Shown: piece by piece, positions 1 to 11,584 of the stretch
Position numbering within the stretch: the stretch's first letter is position 1
How the letters are laid out: the number at the start of each line of letters is the position of its first letter
Source: Chrysomallon squamiferum
Lineage: Eukaryota; Mollusca; Gastropoda; Neomphalida; Peltospiridae
Reading direction: 5' to 3'
Length of the DNA: 32,500 nt
Assembly (NCBI GenBank): GCA_012295275.1
Contig: CM022669.1
Coordinates: forward strand, 10,657,449-10,689,948
Notes under the pieces: generated by a model
Told to the model about the DNA's origin: nothing
Database searches by the model: none
Seen by the model: only the letters and a program-made list of their open reading frames with translations
Translations under genes and position numbers: made by a program

Positions 1-822
1 GCAGATGATACGTTTGTTAAACCTACAGATAAATATATTGTAAATAGTAATAGTAACAGTAATAATAAAATCGACAATACAGTGAGAAAAAATACATCAT
101 CATCATCATCATTAATAATAATATTAATAACAACAACAACAAACATAAGCATATAAACAAAATTTGATTTTGTAGTAATTATCAGTTCGTTAAAACCTTT
201 ATTACTTAATATTGTAGCGTATAATAAGATGTTAAAAATCACACAGTTTAAAATGAGTTATTAACTAACTTATTGTATTTTTTTGAGAATGATTACTTTT
301 AGTAATTTATTTTGTTTTGTTTAGTTTCTTATATAACATAATTTAGTTTTCTCTACAGTTACATTATTATTATTATTATTATTCGAACCTCACTGTATCT
401 TCTAAGAATAACGTCTACACATTTATCGATCAAGTTTACTGCGTAGCCATGGGAAAATAATTATGATGACGTCAAAATAATGGAAAAGCACATCGTACGT
501 TTTCGTCACTAGTTGCAGAATACGGATGACGTAAAACAAATTGGTGAAAAAGGTGAAACTAAAATCAATTACGACTCTTTAGAAATCTTGTTATGGTAGT
601 CAGTGGATTTCTTTAACGAAATTACTGTTGAGCAATCGATATTTGTGTCGTGTGACATTTCGGACAAGTAACTTCGTTAATTCGGGATTTCATAGTCGGC
701 GGAAACCACAGTTCGTAAATAATCGGAAAAGACACGGAAAGACTCGCTGGGCGTTATCGGAATGTAAAAACGATCATGACTGTAAATCAGAAATAAGAAA
801 ATATTAATCAATTTAAAAAATA

Positions 823-866
<44 letters not shown>

Positions 867-953
867 TATTTGTAATTTTGCAGTTTACACTAATATTATT
901 AGAAATCAAATGTGATAAATGCAATAAATATTTTACTTTTATCTTTAATGCAG
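1..953. other. Sequence upstream of the DEG/ENaC exons; no exon identified
   Basis: No coding exon could be supported here. The stretch holds small (ATC)n and (AAC)n runs near 99-142, an (ATT)n run near 363-382, a less AT-rich unique block at about 400-790 with a TGACGTCA palindrome at 467-474, and an (AAT)n microsatellite at about 822-863. It is probably intron of the channel gene, because the exon at 954 opens with an acceptor and a split codon. The cysteine-rich domain that should precede it was not recognised in any plus-strand frame. Confidence 0.5.
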
Positions 954-1032
954 ATGGAAAGAGTTTGTAAAGTTGGATGTTTATTATGAAGATTTGATGT
1001 ACCAGAAAATTGAACAACGGGAGGCGTATGAA
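954..1032 (+). CDS. DEG/ENaC penultimate coding exon
   Basis: The acceptor TTTAATGCAG precedes 954 and the donor GTAAGT follows 1032. The first base completes a split codon; the remaining 26 codons read WKEFVKLDVYYEDL and onward to EAYE, matching the end of the ASIC/ENaC extracellular domain. Confidence 0.88.
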
Positions 1033-1474
1033 GTAAGTTTTAATTTTATAAACATTTATTAATTTATATATTTGTTTGTTTGTTTGTTTTGTCTGTTTTG
1101 TTTTGTTTGTTTATTTATTTATTTATTAGTTTGTATGTTTGTTTGTTGGCTTATTTATTAATTTGCTTACTTGCTTGCTTATTTGTTTGTTTGTTTATTT
1201 ATTGTTTTTTCATTTATTAACATTAAACCAATACTAATAAAATATTTGCTACTTCTTCTTCTTTTTTTTTTTTTTTTTTTTTTTTCAGACACCCAATCTG
1301 ATAAGTGACGTAGGTGGACAGCTTGGTTTGTGGCTGGGTCTGTCCGCCATCACGATTGGAGAATTGTTCAGTTTTATGTTGTCAATCACCAAAGCTGTTC
1401 TGGTAAACAGAAAAAGGAAGTCACCGGTAAAACCAATGGATCAATTGGATTTAACAAAAAATATAACCTCTTAA
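954..1474 (+). CDS. DEG/ENaC/ASIC-family sodium channel, C-terminal part (partial gene)
   Basis: These are the last two coding exons (954-1032 and 1289-1474) of an amiloride-sensitive-type, non-voltage-gated cation channel of the plasma membrane. The family forms trimers with two membrane segments per subunit. The 87 visible residues hold the end of the palm domain (KLDVYYEDLMYQKIEQ), then the pre-TM2/TM2 signature SDVGGQLGLWLG with the G-x-S selectivity-filter triplet as GLS (residues 43-45 of this fragment), and a basic tail ending NITS-stop. The family DEG position aligns with Ser32. The intron falls just after EAYE. The tail after TM2 is short (about 30 residues). Subfamily (ASIC, FaNaC-like, degenerin) cannot be decided from this part. 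The gene runs towards ELP1, tail to tail. Confidence 0.9.
1070..1205 (+). repeat. (TTTG)n/(TTTA)n microsatellite in the last DEG/ENaC intron
   Basis: Imperfect tetranucleotide repeat made of TTTG, TTTA and TTGC variants. It fills most of the 256-bp intron between the two channel exons. Confidence 0.85.
1289..1474 (+). CDS. DEG/ENaC last coding exon (TM2 and tail)
   Basis: The acceptor follows a run of 24 T (1262-1285) and CAG. There are 61 codons plus TAA (1472-1474). The exon encodes the pre-TM2 turn, the GLS filter, TM2 (AITIGELFSFMLSITKAVLV) and a tail rich in Lys and Arg. Confidence 0.9.
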   Translation, partial: TPNLISDVGGQLGLWLGLSAITIGELFSFMLSITKAVLVNRKRKSPVKPMDQLDLTKNITS

Positions 1475-1620
1475 AGGAAACGTTAACTTAGTTTGTGTTT
1501 TTTAAAATTGTTTTAAATAGGTATAGCATAGTATGTTTTACAGGGTCTGTTATGTAGCGTTGTGAACAGTCTTATGAGAATTTTCAGTAGCAGATTATCT
1601 TCGTAAAAATAATTTTAAAT

Positions 1621-1626
1621 AATAAA
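1621..1626 (+). terminator. Candidate poly(A) signal of the DEG/ENaC gene
   Basis: AATAAA lies about 150 bases after the stop codon. A second AATAAA at 2261-2266, followed by TG-rich sequence, is an equally plausible alternative. In such AT-rich DNA neither is certain. Confidence 0.3.
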
Positions 1627-2057
1627 TGGACGGAATAGTAAATCGATGTTTTTAACTATTTTACATTACACTTCTGTAGAAGATTATCCGATTAAAAATG
1701 ATTTAAAAAATAAACAATACCTAGACAGAATAGTGAATGATGGTTTTAACTATTTTATATTACACTTCTGTAGAAGATTATCCGATTAAAAATGATTTAA
1801 AAAATAAACAATACCTAGACAGAATAGTGAATGATGGTTTTAACTATTTTATAATGCACTTCTGTAGAAGATTATCCGAGTAAAAATGATTTAAAAAATA
1901 AACAATACCTAGACAGAATAGTGAATGATGGTTTTAACTATTTTATATTGCACTTCTGTAGAAGATTATCCGAGTAAAAATGATTTAAAAAAACAAAAAC
2001 AATACCTGGACTGAATAGTGAGTGATGGTTTTAACTATTTTATATTGCACTTCTGTA
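1622..2057. repeat. 94-bp tandem repeat, about 4.5 copies
   Basis: The motif TGGTTTTAACTATTTTAT or a close variant begins at about 1647, 1741, 1835, 1929 and 2026, giving periods of 94, 94, 94 and 97 bp. Each unit also carries CTTCTGTAGAAGATTATCCG and AACAATACCTAGACAGAAT. The middle copies are nearly identical; the first and last are more diverged, as expected of a minisatellite growing from its centre. It has no open frame and lies in the DEG/ENaC 3' flank or 3' UTR. Confidence 0.95.
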
Positions 2058-2522
2058 TGATAATCATAGAAAACTGTTTTGTTAAGCCGGGGTTTACTTG
2101 CAGCTGCTTCTCATCTGTTTAATTTTAATTTAATAATAATGTACATAAAATTTAATTTAATATAATTTAATTCATATTAATTTTTTACTTTATGATTATT
2201 ATTATTTTCAAAAATATGCATTTGTTTTAATAAAATATACACATTCCTGTGTATCACTCTAATAAACTGAACACAACTGAAGTTTTATTATTTGTCTGTA
2301 CAATTAGACTTTAGGCATCTATCTCCCTGTAGGTATTAAGATAATATCTCTCTCTGTTTGTATATAAACATGTATATATATGTGTGTGACTGTGTGTAGT
2401 GTGTATGTGCGCGTGTGTGTTTGACTACACACGTGCAAATTCCATGTACCTGTTGTAAATTTCATACCATGGGTTTATCATTATTATTATTGTTGTTGTC
2501 GTTGTTATTGCTGATGATGGTG

Positions 2523-2523
<1 letters not shown>

Positions 2524-2612
<89 letters not shown>

Positions 2613-2618
2613 CCCCCC
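2524..2618. repeat. (TC)n microsatellite with a C run
   Basis: Pure TC dinucleotide repeat to about 2610, followed by eight C. Open frames across it (Leu-Ser or Arg-Glu repeats) are artefacts of the repeat. Confidence 0.97.
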
Positions 2619-2798
2619 TCCCGCTAACACAAACACACACAACGTACGTAACAAAACAAAAAAAAAATATGTTCGTTTTGATTTATAAAATCAGCTTCCT
2701 ATACATACATATCTATATATATATATATATATCTATGTGATACGCCTGGACTGTCAAACACATTTCAGTGTTTTATTAGGTACTGTGTGTCCCCACAG

Positions 2799-2915
2799 CA
2801 TGTTACAGTCAACATCAAAGTGTTTATTAAATACAGCAATGCATTAGTTTTAACCAATATTGGCAGGATCCCCGGGAGGAATATGATTTTGATCATTAAA
2901 GGAAACATTAAACGG
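2799..2915 (+). other. Exon-like block of unknown identity
   Basis: The segment is preceded by TGTGTCCCCACAG, a good acceptor, and followed by GTAAGT, a good donor. It is 117 nt, and of the three plus frames only one is open, giving 39 codons with phase 0 at both ends (it includes VTVNIKVFIKYSNALVLTN). I do not recognise the peptide. On the minus strand there is no comparable frame. It could be an isolated exon of an unseen plus-strand transcript, an alternative 3' exon of the channel gene, or part of an old interspersed repeat: TTAAAGGAAACATTAA inside it resembles TTAAAGGAAACGTTAA at 1471, just at the channel stop codon. Confidence 0.25.
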
Positions 2916-2986
2916 GTAAGTAATATTAGACACTACAAAACAAACAAACGAAAATCAAATGTTATTTAGGACCTTTCGGTCGTTCA

Positions 2987-2987
<1 letters not shown>

Positions 2988-3021
<34 letters not shown>
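2988..3021. repeat. Poly(A) tract
   Basis: Thirty-four A in a row. The sequences on its two sides (TTATTTAGGACCTTTCGGTCG and TTACTTAGGATTCTTGGTTCG, here broken only by the tract) look like diverged copies of each other, so a small local duplication may be present. Confidence 0.85.
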
Positions 3022-3023
<2 letters not shown>

Positions 3024-3548
3024 TAAAAATAAATAAAAATAAAATAAATAAAACCCAAATTTACTTAGGATTCTTGGTTCGTTCAAATATTTTTTTCAAT
3101 CTACGAATCCAAAAAGTCCTTGAAACTTCTGGCATTATTGATTGTATTCAAGGAAAGAGTTTTAGGATGCGTCTATACGTCCAGAGTGTAAATACAATAA
3201 CAGTAGACAATTCCGCAAAGTAGAGTAGAAAGCAATTAGGATTTTACCATAGCGTGACAAAACAGAGGTTAGGCTTTGAAAACATTGTAAGCTTAAAATA
3301 ATAAAACTAACAATAAATGACAAAAAAATTCAATAGTTATGATCGAGGGAGCTGGTATTGTGTCTTGTGTGTTTTTGTGTATGTATACGAGTACGTAGGT
3401 GTCTGTAAGTATGTGTATCTACGTGTGTTTGAATACCCTTTTAAGTATGTGTGTGGGAAGGTTTGCATTACGTACGTTTGAGTACAGATGTGGTTTGTGT
3501 TTATTTTTAAATGGAATATTGTGAATCTGCCTTTTCGATCATGCAGTG
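3022..3548. other. Intergenic, no feature recognised
   Basis: Between the poly(A) tract and the next microsatellite I see only unique AT-rich sequence and a TG-rich stretch around 3360-3500. No open frame of note exists on either strand. Confidence 0.5.
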
Positions 3549-3595
<47 letters not shown>

Positions 3596-3875
3596 TTATT
3601 AAAAAAGTTAATGTAAAATAAATAAATAAAATAGAAAATAATAAATAATATAAATAATATGATTTTGTATAAAATTTAAATCACTAAAACAGTTGATATA
3701 AACTAAATTTGTAAAGACTTTATAAACCTGTATTATTAAAATAAATAAGTAAGTAAGTAAATAAATAAATAAATAAATAAATAAAAAAATAATTCCATAA
3801 AAAAAAAGGAAGAAAACAATATGAAAGTCAAACCACACTCTCAGTTTCAATTAAAAAAAAAGAAAGAAATAATAA

Positions 3876-3914
<39 letters not shown>

Positions 3915-3951
3915 AAATAAAATAAAAAAAAAAAAAAAAAAAAAAAAAAAA
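3549..3951. repeat. (ATT)n, (AAAT)n and poly(A) microsatellite cluster
   Basis: The cluster contains (TTA)n at 3549-3593, (TAAA)n at about 3741-3785, another (AAAT)n at about 3870-3915 and poly(A) at about 3924-3951. TTTATT at 3549-3554 (AATAAA on the minus strand) is a possible poly(A) signal for ELP1, 566 bases past its stop codon. Confidence 0.85.
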
Positions 3952-4119
3952 TGAAAATAAGAAAGCCAACTTAAGAAAGCGTAACTTCTGTAAATATACC
4001 TTTATCAGTTATGAAACGAAAAACCAGTTTTATAACACAACAAAAACAGAAATAAAAAAATGAACATTTTTAATATTACACATGAGCATTTTAAACAGTA
4101 CTTGAAAAACAGAAAACAG

Positions 4120-4199
4120 TCAGACGTCAGTACTGTCTACCATGTGAAGTCTCCACCTGATTTCTTTTTTCAGTTTGGGTGGAACAAGAATCACAGAAT
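4120..4199 (-). CDS. ELP1: ELP1 coding exon 33 (last)
   Basis: Residues 1306-1331 and stop TGA (4120-4122). The acceptor is TTGTCTTTGACAG. It encodes [15 protein letters not shown], matching the conserved C-terminus, followed by a lineage-specific tail VDSTDV. Confidence 0.93.
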
Positions 4200-4572
4200 C
4201 TGTCAAAGACAAAAACAGTTTTTTACTAACAACACAGCAGTGACAGATATGATAACATAAAACATGCAAGGATCTTGTTGTGTGATCCTAGGAATATTGT
4301 GAAAGATGAAAGTAAAGAATCAGAGTAAAATAATCCACGAAAGATTATATTGTGAAGTCCAACAAAAGTTAATAATTTTCAGTTACATTATTTTATTAAC
4401 GTATTATTTAAATTTCTTTTTATTTATTTACATGTTGACATGATCACACTGTGACATTGAGGATATTTTGAAAGAAGTAAGCAAAGATTTAGAGTCAAAT
4501 AATCCATGAAACATTAATCTGTAACATCTAATAGGAGATTAATAATTTCTAGTGAAATTATTTTATTAATGT

Positions 4573-4608
<36 letters not shown>

Positions 4609-5583
4609 TTATTATTTTTTATTTTTTTTTTATTTATAGAAACCCACATGCCATGTGGATTAATTCAGAATTTGTTTGAAATTAAATTTTTTTAAAAGTC
4701 TTGTGAAACCACAAACAAACTACTGAAAACAATCTTAAAAATAATCATTAAAATTTTTAATAACATGTAATAAAAACATAAACCTCTTACTAACCTAGTT
4801 TTTCAGAGGGTTTCAAGTTCTGGCCTCTCTGCATGGCCTGTGCAATGGCATTGGCTGTTAGCCCTGGGCCAAGCATCTGTAAGAAAATAATTAATACCTG
4901 GAACTTGTGTCTGTGACAGTTTAAAAAGACACACACACTCACATATATATCACAGACAGAGAAACAAAAAATACCTAATTAAGTGTATGTTATATACTTT
5001 AAGTTCTGTTTACAATATATTTATTAATTAACGATATTGTTATTATGTGTTTCCAGAAAAATGATGGAAAACTATTTTATATACCATAATTAGTAAAATA
5101 ATACAATTGTGTGTGTACACACATATGTATCATTCAAACATGCTTTCAGCCCTGGCAATCAAAAGGACAGAAAAAGAAACAGAGAGAAACAGAAATACAG
5201 AAACATTTTAAAGTTAAGAAGAAATAGAAAAAGAGGTAGATGCACATACTAGACAAAGATCTAAATGAACCATTAAAGAAAAATACCTACAACATTTTTA
5301 AAAGTAAAACACACTGTCATATTACTTCAGTATGCTACTCTGTACTGTCTAACTGCAAACATTTCTTAATTATATATTATTTTAAATCTGAACTCACTGG
5401 TTGGTTTGTGGTGTCAGTGACGTCACTGGGCCAAATCTCAGGAACTGACTTCTCTAAGAGAGTGAGAAGTTTATCATAAACCTTCTGAACAGCTGCAGCC
5501 TTCGAATCAAAGTTAAACTGAACCAGAGCTTTCATCAAACTGTTTATCTCTCCTGTTTTAGTAATAATAGCAATAATAATAAC

Positions 5584-5654
<71 letters not shown>

Positions 5655-8600
5655 CAACAACAACAACAATAATAATAAATAATAAAAGCAACATCAATAA
5701 CAATAATAATTATGATGATGATAATTATGATAAAGATAATAATAATGAAAATAATAATAATAACAATCCCTTCTAAAAAGAAATTTAAAAAAATTAATTT
5801 CTTAAACCTAAATATTAAACTATATAACTAGCTTTATATTATGTTAAAAAGAAGTAATTTCTATTTTAATATTTACTTTATATTACAGTCAAAAGCTTAA
5901 GCAATTTTAACAATTCATTCACACAAAAAGTATACACACATCATTTAAATGAAGACGCTATTTCTAGGACATTATATCAGTTTAAAAGCTCATTATTTTC
6001 TTCTCTTGTTTTAGTAGTTGAAATCACTGTACATAGCTAAATGCTCTGAAGTAATAAGAACACAAATTTTATTTCTGAGTACCCATCACTTACACAGTCA
6101 TTAAAAACATTTCAACTCTTTTACTTGCCTATCAGTAATTCTACAATCTGTTTTAATTCAAATAGTTACATCTTATGGAATGAATGATCAATTTTAATTC
6201 TAGAATCCATCTTTTATACTTCATTAAAAACAGTATTCTTTTCCCACTAAGACAATAATACACTTTAATTCTTCTATTCACCTCTTGTTGAACTGATGAT
6301 AACTCATAACACCTGGACAAAGTTTTAACTGTTTTTACTCACCTCTCATCGAGTCAGCTGACAGGATCAGTTTAGACAAAGCGTCTATCAGAGCAAAATC
6401 CTCAAACTGACTTCCTTCTTTTAGACTCCACCTTTTACTTTCTCCCCGTCTTCTGCTGCGAGATGACTGTCTGTTAATCAAAAAACAAACTTAGCTTAAT
6501 TAATTTAAGAAGGAAGACACATTTATTAAATTAGAAAGAAAATTTGATTAATTAATTAATTAAGAAGACTAGAAAAAGATACATCTTTTTGTGATAAAAA
6601 CAAAAACAAAACAAAATACATCTTGCACACAAAAACCCCAATAAACATGTCTGTGACATAACTGTTACTTTCCTTCATATCTTGATAAATAATCCAAATT
6701 TTCAAAACATCTAAAAATCTTAAAAAGGATGCAGAAAGGATCAACAGCTTTCTACAATGTGCTGCAATTATTATCAGTATGAAATTGTGAATTATCCAAA
6801 TCTTTAATACACGACTCTATCGAAAATAAAATAACACATCACATTTTTTTTTTTTTTTTTTTATAAATCAGTTGATGTCTAATTTTGGAACTGGAAATAG
6901 TCCAATGAGCATAATAAATAAAACAGAAGCTAAAACGTGTCACAAAAAAGTTAATATTTGAATGAGATAAGCAGAATTTCTGTGTTGTAGTTCTGTTTCT
7001 CACCCAGACATTCTGCTCATGACAGTGGAGCGTCGACTGTCCTGTGTGAGCTGAGAGGAAACAACACTGCTAGTGTCAGAAAACAGGTCTGAGTGGTGTG
7101 CATTCCCTGCATGTTCTCCATCTGAAAACACAGATAAAACAAATAAAATACACACATACATACATGTATGCATGAATAAATACATACATACATGTACACA
7201 CACACATCCATACATCCATACATGTACATAACTGCATTACATACATACCTGCAATGATGTATACACACCATATATATATAAAAACACACACACACACACA
7301 CATATATATAAACAAAAATACATAAATACATAAAGAAAGAAAAGGTAATTAAATTTACTTCATACATTATTAACATCTTCAAAAAAAAAAAACAGCTACA
7401 ATTGTGAAACATGTATTTTTGAAATCTGAGTCGTCTGATAAATGTATATCAAAATATCCGTAAAGTAAAATTCTTCTAAATACAATATGTACAATACAAA
7501 GATATAAATAATATAACAAAATTAATTAACAAATACTACTACTACTACTACTACTAGTAATAATAATAACAATAACAATAACAATAATAATTTAAGAGTT
7601 CAAATATTTTACCGATCAGGTCAAAGCTGGCTTGTTTCTGTTCTCTCACAACTCTAAGCCTGTGTCTGTGTTTGTCAAAGTCTGACCTCAAACACTGCAG
7701 AGTTTCCAGAGTGTGGTCACAACTCTCCAGCATTCCACTCTTCAGATTTGTCTCTATGAAATCTGTCCTCTTGTGTCTGTACATCTTACAGAGAAAGAAG
7801 AAAATCATATAAATCACTGCGTTAAAGTGGATTTTTCAGCAATTCAGAGAAGCATGATAAACTTCTGTATGTTTGCTTAAAGTGACTGAAGTGAATTACA
7901 AGACAATCATAATAATAATAAAACAGATAACAATATGTTAGGTTAAAATAACTGAAGTGAAGTTCTAATTAAAACAACAACCATAAATAAATTAATAACC
8001 AAATTCTAAGATTATTCTAATTATTGGAGTTATATTTATTTCAGCCAACAATTATTTTAGTGAATATAAAGATTTAAAAAAAAAAACCAAAACCCAAACA
8101 TATTAAATGGAAATACTGGTTACTCCAAACTATTAACAAAGCTGAATTTAATAATATGATCAAGTTACAGAGTGTTAGCTAAATACAATATTTACCATTC
8201 TTAATGCTTCATCCCAAAGACAACCATCAACCAGACAAACAATGGCTTCTTCAACATCCTATAAAACAACAGTTAAACTAACACAAAAACTTTACACAGA
8301 AACAACAATTTATACTTTAGCAAGTATTATTTTGGTTCAAATCATACATGAAAGATACAAATGACTTAATATACTGTCATGGTAAATGCAGCTGATCAAA
8401 TTGGTTTTGCTATTTAGTCAGAAAACCTTCACATTTGCAAGTCTAATAGTCTAAAATTACCAACTGAATCGTACCGTGTAAGATCATATAAAATAAATGT
8501 AATTCAGTTTTTAAAATTAGATAAAATATCATTTAATATGTGTAATATCTAAATATGATTGTAAAATTATATAAAATGTATGTAATATAATTGTACCACC

Positions 8601-8682
8601 ATATAAAATTTCTGTAACATAATTTGTAAACAATATATTACATATTAATATAAAAAAATATTAAATATATATGTGTGTGTGC

Positions 8683-8730
<48 letters not shown>

Positions 8731-11553
8731 CTCTCTTACCTTGGCATACTGTTCAAAAACAACAGCAGCATCACTGTAATTCTTCAAATCTTTGAGTTGA
8801 TCTGAAAGTAACAAACAGTAAATTCATTCATAGAAAAATCTAATGACTTAGCCCCCAAAATACTTTATACATCACATTTTGTTAAAAATAAATTTCTTAA
8901 CAGAAAGAACATTTCTGCAATAATTTTGACAATGCTTAATTAATCACCTTTAAGCTCTTTTAAGCATCCTTCTCCAAAGTAATTATCCAAGAAAAATTCT
9001 CAAAACTTATATACTGATTTAGTGATAGGCAGCCATATTGTCAACCTGTGACCCTCCTTTAATCATTATTTCAGAATATTTAATATTCAACTTAAATACA
9101 TTTTCATTCAAATATTCAGTAAAATGGGTTGATGCGTGTAGATTATGTAGTAAAATGAAATGGATATCATTATTCAATAAATTATTATTTACCTGTTTGA
9201 ATAATTATGAAGAATAAATACTAAATTTTGAGTAAAAACACTTACAATAGTCTAAATTTAAGTAAATATTAAAGTTTTTAATATTTTATTCTTAAAATTC
9301 AATATCTCATTTTTAGTTTTAAAAATTCAATATTTCATTCTTACTTGCAAATTTAAATAAGCCATAAATGATCAAGTTTTAAATATTTCAACTAAGTTTT
9401 TAAAAAAATTGAATTTTTCAGTTTTTAAATTCAATTTTTCATGTTAGTTTTTAAAATTCATTATTTCATTCTTACTTTTTAAAACTCAATATTTCATTTA
9501 AAAGTTTTAACAATTCAGTATTTCATTCTCATTTATTATTTTTATATAAATTAAAAATTTCATTCTTACTTGCAAGTTTTCTTGCTAACTCTGTCTCTTT
9601 GTCACTGGAGTAACTGAGCAGTGACGTCATACAGAAAACCTGTCTCCAGTTGTGACATGACATGAAAGCATCCAGTGCCGACTGCCAGTCCTGAGCTTTG
9701 ATAAACATGACACCTGCCTCATCCTGTCTGTTCTTCTCACACAGGTACTCACCATACAGTCGACACACGTGCTGTAAAATACAGATTGAAAAGTTAATAG
9801 CTAGAGTCAATATAAATGTCATAGAATAAAGAGAAAATGATAATAAATAAACTAGGTATGTATTAACTATACAACATGAAAATTAAAGAAATATTTGGCA
9901 ATATTTAATCTATTAAGTGATTATAACATGATATTTTGAATATACACACACTCTTTGTAAGAGAATTCAAGAAAATAGTATTTTAATGATATCAAATAAT
10001 GTAAGTAGAAAAATGAATTGATAAGTTTCGAAAAAGAAAATGACAACAAAATAATACATATTTTTCTGTATGCTGCAATATTTACTAATATTAAATCAAA
10101 ATTACCTTGTAATTGTCTGACAAAATTGGAAATAATGACAGAGCATCATGGTAAAGTTTGTGTTCCTTTATTAATGACAGACAATTGTCAAAATGCTCTG
10201 AACCTGAAACATGACAACAATACAGTCATTATTAACAATACTGTTATTTTATTATACATAGAGAGTGTGCAATATAATATAATATAATATAATATAATAT
10301 AATATAATATAATATAATATAATATAATATAATATAATATAATATAATATAACAAAACAAAACACAAAGCTGCACAATATAACATCACACAAAATAAACA
10401 AATAACAAAAGAATATATAAATCATTTTCAGTTGTTAACCTTCATGATCAATTATAACAATTAGAAGTAATTATTAGTACTGAGTATCTCATCTTATGCC
10501 TTACAGACAGATACAAATATACCATACGTCATAATTCATACTCTAATAAGGATAAATGAATTTACTGCATTTTTTCCATCAGTTATTACAAAAGATTTAA
10601 TATCTAATAACATATTGCTTAACCTAGATTATCCTTTTTGAAGCATGAACAGTATAAAGTTTATTACACATTAAAAATATATATGTTTTAAATTACTTAC
10701 CACATTTACTGATATGTACAAGAGCTTTGTTAAAACGTCGTAAATGCACATCTATTGTGTATTTCATCATGTCTTTCTCCATTCGTCTCAGTTCGTTCAG
10801 AAAAGGTACATATTCTTTTGGATCCTGAAATATCAAATTTTATATATGCATCAAATAATAATACAATATTTATACATTAAAGCATGCTTACTATCTTTGC
10901 TTTCCTTACCATTATTAAAAAATAAATTAATTAAAGAATAACGATAACATAACAAATTGTACTCTTTTTTTTTCTCTAACATTTGTCTTATTTGATGAAT
11001 ACATTCACTGTCAAATAATTACAATTTTACAGTAAACTTAAATGTTAACCTTTTCATTACCAAACAGAATATTTTGCACTAATGTCAAATTTAAATAAAA
11101 GAAAGAAAATAAGAGTAAAACAGATGAGATCCAGACAATATACTGAACCACTAATAATATGATACAATACACATGTGATTCTGTTGCAATTCAATGAACT
11201 GTGTCTTCTAAAAGGGTCACTATAGGTACTCAAAAGATAAATTTTTGTATTTATCAGTCAGGTATTTATTTATACAGGTAAGAACGTGTAACAAGTGTTT
11301 TACCTTCTGTGATTTTTGTGCCACCATGATGACGAGGTCAAAGTCGTACATGCCAAGAGCAACGTCATACAACTCGTTCACGTCAACGAGGAAAAGAAGA
11401 TATTTGAGAGACTCTTCTGTTGTCACTGACCTAGACCCTACAGGACTTTCTACACAATCAGAAATAAATAAATAAATAAATAAATAAAAACAAAAATATA
11501 ACAACAAATAAAAAAAATATATAAATAAATAAATAATTAAATAAATAAAAAAA

Positions 11554-11584
<31 letters not shown>

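Noticed and set aside
1-156. Open frame at the very start of the window, possible channel exon
   Set aside because: It has no family motif, becomes Asn/Ser/Thr low complexity through triplet repeats, and no donor fits the phase needed by the exon at 954.
400-790. Unique block read as a possible decayed exon (one frame has fairly long open pieces)
   Set aside because: Several stops interrupt every frame and none shows the cysteine pattern expected just before the last DEG/ENaC exons.
2415-2640. Leu-Ser and Arg-Glu open frames
   Set aside because: They are translations of the (TC)n microsatellite; so are the similar frames near 25517-25777, 26201-26410 and 28065-28436.
4060-4260. 66-codon plus-strand open frame
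   Set aside because: It overlaps the last ELP1 exon on the opposite strand, which has clear homology and splice phase; the plus frame is its shadow.
5377-5703. 108-codon minus-strand frame with a poly-Ile start
   Set aside because: Its second half is ELP1 coding exon 31; the Ile/Val run is the intronic (AAT)n repeat upstream of the acceptor.
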